Assembly: GCA_030431485.1 (NCBI GenBank)
Contig: JAUIIR010000033.1
Span: forward strand, 1 to 43,317
DNA length: 43,317 nucleotides
Direction of reading: 5' to 3'
Source of the DNA: Alphaproteobacteria bacterium
Lineage (GTDB): Bacteria > Pseudomonadota > Alphaproteobacteria > Rhodobacterales > Rhodobacteraceae
Shown: in pieces, positions 42,238 to 43,317 of the stretch
How positions within the stretch are numbered: position 1 is the stretch's first letter
How the letters are laid out: each line of letters starts with the position of its first letter
Notes under the pieces: model-generated
Seen by the model: only the letters and a program-made list of their open reading frames with translations
What the model was told of the DNA's origin: nothing
The model's database searches: none
Translations under genes and position numbers: made by a program

Positions 42238-42256
42238 ACTCTCACCAGAGTTTACG
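42233..42256. terminator. hairpin overlapping the hydroxylase stop
   Basis: CGTAAACTCT (42233-42242) and AGAGTTTACG (42247-42256) make a perfect ten-base stem with a four-base loop. The stop codon TAA (42235-42237) is inside the left arm. It lies between convergent genes and may act on both transcripts; no T tract is present. Confidence 0.55.
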
Positions 42257-42282
42257 CCGAGTTCTTCAGAAACTTGCGCGGT

Positions 42283-42756
42283 TCAGGCCGCACGGAAGGT
42301 CAAACTGACACCGTTGATGCAGTGACGCTTGCCCGTAGGTTTCGGCCCGTCGTCAAAGATGTGCCCCAAATGGCTTCCACATCGGCGACAATGGCATTCC
42401 GTGCGCACCATGAATAACGACCGGTCAGGTTTGGTCTCAATCGCATTGGCTTGTGCTTTCCAGAAACTAGGCCAGCCTGTACCGCTGTCATATTTGTGCT
42501 CGGACGCATAGAGCGCGAGGTCGCAGCCTTTGCAATGGAACATTCCATCGCGCTTTTCGTCATTGAGCGGCGAAGAAAATGCACGCTCGGTGCCTTCCTC
42601 ACGCATCACTCGGTATTCGAGCGAGGTAAGCATGTCCTTCCATTCCGCTTTGGAGCGCGTCACCTCGAACGAGCCTTCTGCGGCGCCCGAGCCTTTTGCC
42701 AAGGCCCCAAGTCCAACTGCGGCGGCGGCGGTCTGCAGGAAATGTCGTCTCAACAT
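42283..42756 (-). CDS. msrB: peptide-methionine (R)-S-oxide reductase, exported
   Basis: The 157-residue enzyme repairs methionine-R-sulfoxide. It has a signal peptide (MLRRHFLQTAAAAVGLGALA, about 1-26), zinc Cys pairs CKGC (75-78) and CRRC (123-126), the SGTGWPSFW motif (91-99) and the catalytic Cys in RHCINGVSLTF (Cys146). The signal implies periplasmic protein repair. ATG at 42756 follows AAGGAGG; an in-frame start at 42819 lies inside the terminator of the next gene. It is downstream of the FAS1 gene, but a terminator separates them. Confidence 0.94.
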   Translation of the reverse strand: MLRRHFLQTAAAAVGLGALAKGSGAAEGSFEVTRSKAEWKDMLTSLEYRVMREEGTERAFSSPLNDEKRDGMFHCKGCDLALYASEHKYDSGTGWPSFWKAQANAIETKPDRSLFMVRTECHCRRCGSHLGHIFDDGPKPTGKRHCINGVSLTFRAA

Positions 42757-42774
42757 CTGGTCCTCCTTCTCTGG

Positions 42775-42819
42775 TAAAAAGATGGTGCCCCGGACTGTTT
42801 GAAAACAAGACCGGGGCAC
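42775..42819 (-). terminator. Rho-independent terminator of the FAS1 gene
   Basis: On the minus strand, GTGCCCCGG (42819-42811) pairs with CCGGGGCAC (42793-42785) around an inner TTGTTTTC/AAACA-type pairing, and then CATCTTTTTACC follows (T run at 42780-42776). It ends the FAS1 transcript before msrB. Confidence 0.75.
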
Positions 42820-42864
42820 ACACTTTTGCGCGATCTTTCAACCCCAGGGTTGGGGATCAGGGGT

Positions 42865-43317
42865 TTACTGAGCCGGCAAAAGCACGCGGTCGATCACGTG
42901 AATGACCCCGTTTGATTGACGCACATCTGCAATCGTCACGGTGGCATCGCGCCCGTTCTCGTCCGTAAGGGTGATCTTTGATCCGTCCATTTTGGCCTGC
43001 AGGGTGCATCCGCCCACTGTCTGGACCGGATGCGTCCCGCCATCATCGGCAATCATTCCGGCAATCGCGTCAGACATCGCATTTGCCGCGACAACATGGC
43101 AGGTCAGAATCTGAGCCAGCTGGGCTTTTGCCGCCGGTTGCAAGAGCGCGTTCAGGGACTCGTCCGAAATACGATCAAATGCTGCATTCGTCGGAGCGAA
43201 CACAGTAAACGGACCCTTGCCCATCAGGGTGTCAACCAGACCGGCTGCTTTGACTGCGGTCACCAACGTGGTGTGATCTGCCGAGTTTACAGCGTTTTCG
43301 ACAATGTTTTTGTCTGG
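42865..43317 (-). CDS. fasciclin (FAS1) domain protein, N-terminus outside window
   Basis: From the window edge to the stop at 42865-42867 there are 150 residues of one FAS1 domain: DKNIVENAVNSADHTTLVTAV, GPFTVFAPTNAAFDRI (the H1-type motif region), LAQILTCHVVAANAMSDAI and the final NGVIHVIDRVLLPAQ. FAS1 proteins are exported and thought to act in adhesion or surface contacts. The signal peptide and start lie outside the window. The domain appears single and complete at its C-terminal end. Confidence 0.93.
   Translation of the reverse strand, partial: PDKNIVENAVNSADHTTLVTAVKAAGLVDTLMGKGPFTVFAPTNAAFDRISDESLNALLQPAAKAQLAQILTCHVVAANAMSDAIAGMIADDGGTHPVQTVGGCTLQAKMDGSKITLTDENGRDATVTIADVRQSNGVIHVIDRVLLPAQ

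Noticed and set aside
1..43317. CRISPR array
   Set aside because: No run of regularly spaced identical repeats was seen, and no cas-like gene is present.

Overview
The window looks like a chromosomal segment from a marine Rhodobacteraceae (Roseobacter-group) bacterium. The evidence is gene content and order rather than any search: an aa3-type cytochrome oxidase subunit I gene standing alone behind an FnrL-type box, a SPOR lipoprotein / D,D-carboxypeptidase / tmk / holB / tatD / MBL hydrolase operon, two alkaline phosphatases (PhoA and PhoX types), several drug/metabolite exporters, GntR/FCD regulators, and decayed intergenic repeats.

Layout. 0-3.2 kb: the tail of an unidentified gene, a small hypothetical, a 566-residue protein with a UPF0149/YecA-like C-terminus, and a serine recombinase bracketed by short repeats. 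4.1-6.6 kb: two EamA exporters around rpsU; a degenerate repeat is found on each side of this block. 7.6-9.1 kb: a secreted alkaline phosphatase. 9.2-12.7 kb: a compact cluster that reads as a metal-handling system: an exported CPFC protein, a LolD-like ATPase, an FtsX-like permease, a His-rich PCuAC-like periplasmic protein and a YceI-like protein. 12.7-16.4 kb: an accessory island at the 3' end of tRNA-Ser(TGA), with small orphan genes, a membrane-anchored NYN/PIN-type nuclease, an IS1380-type transposase relic and the broken C-terminus of a DUF499-type ATPase. 16.7-23.5 kb: the envelope / DNA-replication housekeeping operon followed by an AEC transporter. 23.6-25.3 kb: a GntR regulator and AbrB-family membrane protein pair with a perfect operator palindrome touching the start codon. 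25.4-26.8 kb: an orphan Tae4-like amidase toxin next to the 3' end of tRNA-Leu(GAG). 27-31.5 kb: an exported peptidoglycan-binding protein, lipB and phoX. 31.6-34.6 kb: ctaD, a ccdAB toxin-antitoxin pair and a DUF2244 protein. 34.6-43.3 kb: a glycosyltransferase-like gene, a YqeY-type gene, carA, a GT2 glycosyltransferase with an in-frame stop before its conserved-looking tail, a GntR regulator, a HAD nucleotidase, a ubiquinone-type hydroxylase, msrB and a FAS1-domain protein cut by the window end.

The most useful leads are the metal-handling ABC cluster with its unusual PCuAC-like partner, the premature stop and start-site hairpin of the GT2 gene, the two tRNA-linked accessory patches (defence-type ATPase relic plus NYN nuclease; orphan Tae4-like effector), and the operator/leaderless arrangement of the first GntR gene. 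All assignments come from reading the sequence and remembered family motifs; no database search was possible.
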